Origin: Bacillota bacterium
GTDB lineage: Bacteria > Bacillota > Clostridia > Oscillospirales > Acutalibacteraceae
Length of the DNA: 13,038 bases
Direction of reading: 5' to 3'
Assembly: GCA_023417635.1 (NCBI GenBank)
Contig: JAEZFF010000022.1
Coordinates: forward strand, 1-13,038
The position numbers and the translations under genes were made by a program. Shown here in pieces: positions 12,116-13,038 of this stretch (positions within the stretch are counted from its first letter, which is position 1; every line of letters starts with the position of its first letter). The notes beneath the pieces are model-generated. The model did not search any database, was not told where the DNA came from, and saw only the letters and a program-made list of their open reading frames with translations.

Positions 12116-13038
12116 GCAGCGTGCGCATCCAGCCTTCCACCCTCTGTGGAAAAGTTACGGTTCCTCTTTCCAAAAGCGCGGCGCACCGTGCCATCCTCTG
12201 TGCGGCGCTCGCGGGGCAGAAAAACATTCTTCCGCCGGGCGAAACCCTTAGCGATGACCTGCTTGCCACACAAGGTGCCGTCCAGTGCCTGCTTTCGGCT
12301 GGGAATGAACCGGCTGTGCTGGACTGCCGGGAATCGGGTTCTACACTGCGCTTCCTGATTCCGCTGGCCGCGGCTCTGGGAAAAACAGCCCGGTTCACCG
12401 GGCGCGGCAGGCTTCCGGAACGCCCCCTCGGCATATATCTTGAGTGCCTGCCAAAGCACGGCGTTTCCTGCGAAACGGCTGGCGGTCTGCCGCTTACCGT
12501 AAGCGGGCAGCTGCAGCCGGGCATTTTTTCCCTTCCGGGCAATGTGAGTTCACAGTTTGTGACCGGTCTGCTCCTCGCCCTGCCTCTGCTGAACGGCGAC
12601 AGCGAAATCGTTTTGACTTCACCGCTCCAGTCCGCGGCATATGTGGAAATGACGATGCGCATTATGGCTGCATTCGGCGTTTCCGTCAAGCAAACCAAAA
12701 CCGGCTGGCAAGTCTCGGGCGGACAGTGCTACCGCCCCAGCCCAAAGTTTCGGATTGAACGCGACTGGTCACAGGCCGCATTTTTTCTTGCCGCCGCCCT
12801 TCTGGGCGGCCCAATAGAACTGTGCGGTTTAAGCCCGTATTCCTGTCAAGGTGACCGCGAGGCAGAAGCACTTTTTCGGGATTTTGGCGCACAGATGGAA
12901 TGGCACAAAGGAATTTTGACTGTGAAAGCCGGGTGCACACCGCAAAGTGATTTTGAAATTGACGCGTCGCAGATACCAGACCTTGTACCGATTCTTGCAG
13001 CAGCGGCGGCCCTTCTGCCGGGCAAACATACCGTGATT
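12112..13038 (+). CDS. aroA: 3-phosphoshikimate 1-carboxyvinyltransferase (EPSP synthase), 3' end outside window
   Basis: EPSP synthase transfers enolpyruvate from PEP to shikimate 3-phosphate, the step before chorismate. The frame is open for 309 codons to the window edge; family members have about 420-430 residues, so roughly a quarter is missing at the C terminus. Visible motifs are PLSKSAAHRAI near the N terminus (PEP/shikimate-phosphate lysine and arginine), the ESGSTLRFLIPL loop, an RLPERPL segment, LPGNVSSQFVTGLLLALP, SAAYVEMT, and IPDLVP with the active-site aspartate near the edge. The ATG lies in an ATGA overlap with the aroB stop codon, with CGGAGG (12099-12104) at 7 nt. The ESGST version of the first loop differs from the NAGTA of the enterobacterial enzyme. 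Glyphosate response cannot be judged from this alone. Confidence 0.95.
   Translation, partial: MSSVRIQPSTLCGKVTVPLSKSAAHRAILCAALAGQKNILPPGETLSDDLLATQGAVQCLLSAGNEPAVLDCRESGSTLRFLIPLAAALGKTARFTGRGRLPERPLGIYLECLPKHGVSCETAGGLPLTVSGQLQPGIFSLPGNVSSQFVTGLLLALPLLNGDSEIVLTSPLQSAAYVEMTMRIMAAFGVSVKQTKTGWQVSGGQCYRPSPKFRIERDWSQAAFFLAAALLGGPIELCGLSPYSCQGDREAEALFRDFGAQMEWHKGILTVKAGCTPQSDFEIDASQIPDLVPILAAAAALLPGKHTVI

Noticed and set aside
4033..13038. A hidden mobile element, prophage, CRISPR or defence island
   Set aside because: I saw no transposase, integrase, phage or nuclease genes, no direct-repeat arrays and no abrupt composition change; the genes are ordinary metabolic and translation genes.

Overview
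The window looks like chromosomal DNA from an anaerobic, fermentative member of the Clostridia, most likely the Oscillospirales/Ruminococcaceae side. This is inferred, not proven. The signs are strong AGGAGG-type ribosome sites, sigma-A-like promoters, short convergent/divergent operons with intrinsic terminators, a NifU-like/GGGtGRT gene pair, a prolyl-tRNA synthetase of the archaeal/eukaryal type, phosphotransacetylase, and a fused AroE-AroK protein. Most genes are housekeeping. I see no mobile element, CRISPR array, rRNA or tRNA gene.

Layout. Positions 1-189 hold the 3' end of a YczE/YitT-like membrane protein gene. It converges on a two-gene minus-strand operon (268-1997) that encodes a NifU-like Fe-S scaffold homologue and the poorly understood GGGtGRT protein; a bidirectional terminator lies between them. 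A divergent gene (2252-2689) encodes a small two-helix membrane protein with a Gln/Pro/Tyr-rich head. Next come pta on the plus strand (2917-3909) and deoB on the minus strand (4033-5205), separated by two terminators. proS (5548-6984) and acpP (7209-7439) follow on the minus strand, each apparently with its own promoter and terminator.

From 7643 to the right edge runs a plus-strand chorismate/tyrosine cluster: aroE-aroK fusion, aroF-type DAHP synthase, prephenate dehydrogenase (tyrA), aroB and the first 309 codons of aroA. Together these supply DAHP synthase, dehydroquinate synthase, shikimate dehydrogenase, shikimate kinase, most of EPSP synthase, and the tyrosine branch enzyme. Dehydroquinate dehydratase and chorismate synthase are not in the window; aroC and others may follow beyond the edge. 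tyrA-aroB-aroA are translationally coupled by 1-nt and 4-nt overlaps.

The parts most worth a second look are the NifU-like/GGGtGRT pair and the non-coding DNA. The acpP/aroEK intergenic region appears to carry facing promoters whose transcripts would be complementary for about 40 nt across a terminator-like hairpin. The aroF-tyrA gap has an extended -10 promoter nested inside an inverted repeat that would mask the tyrA ribosome site only in read-through mRNA. The deoB leader carries a 16-bp palindrome and a terminator-like hairpin. All regulatory calls were read by eye and are untested.
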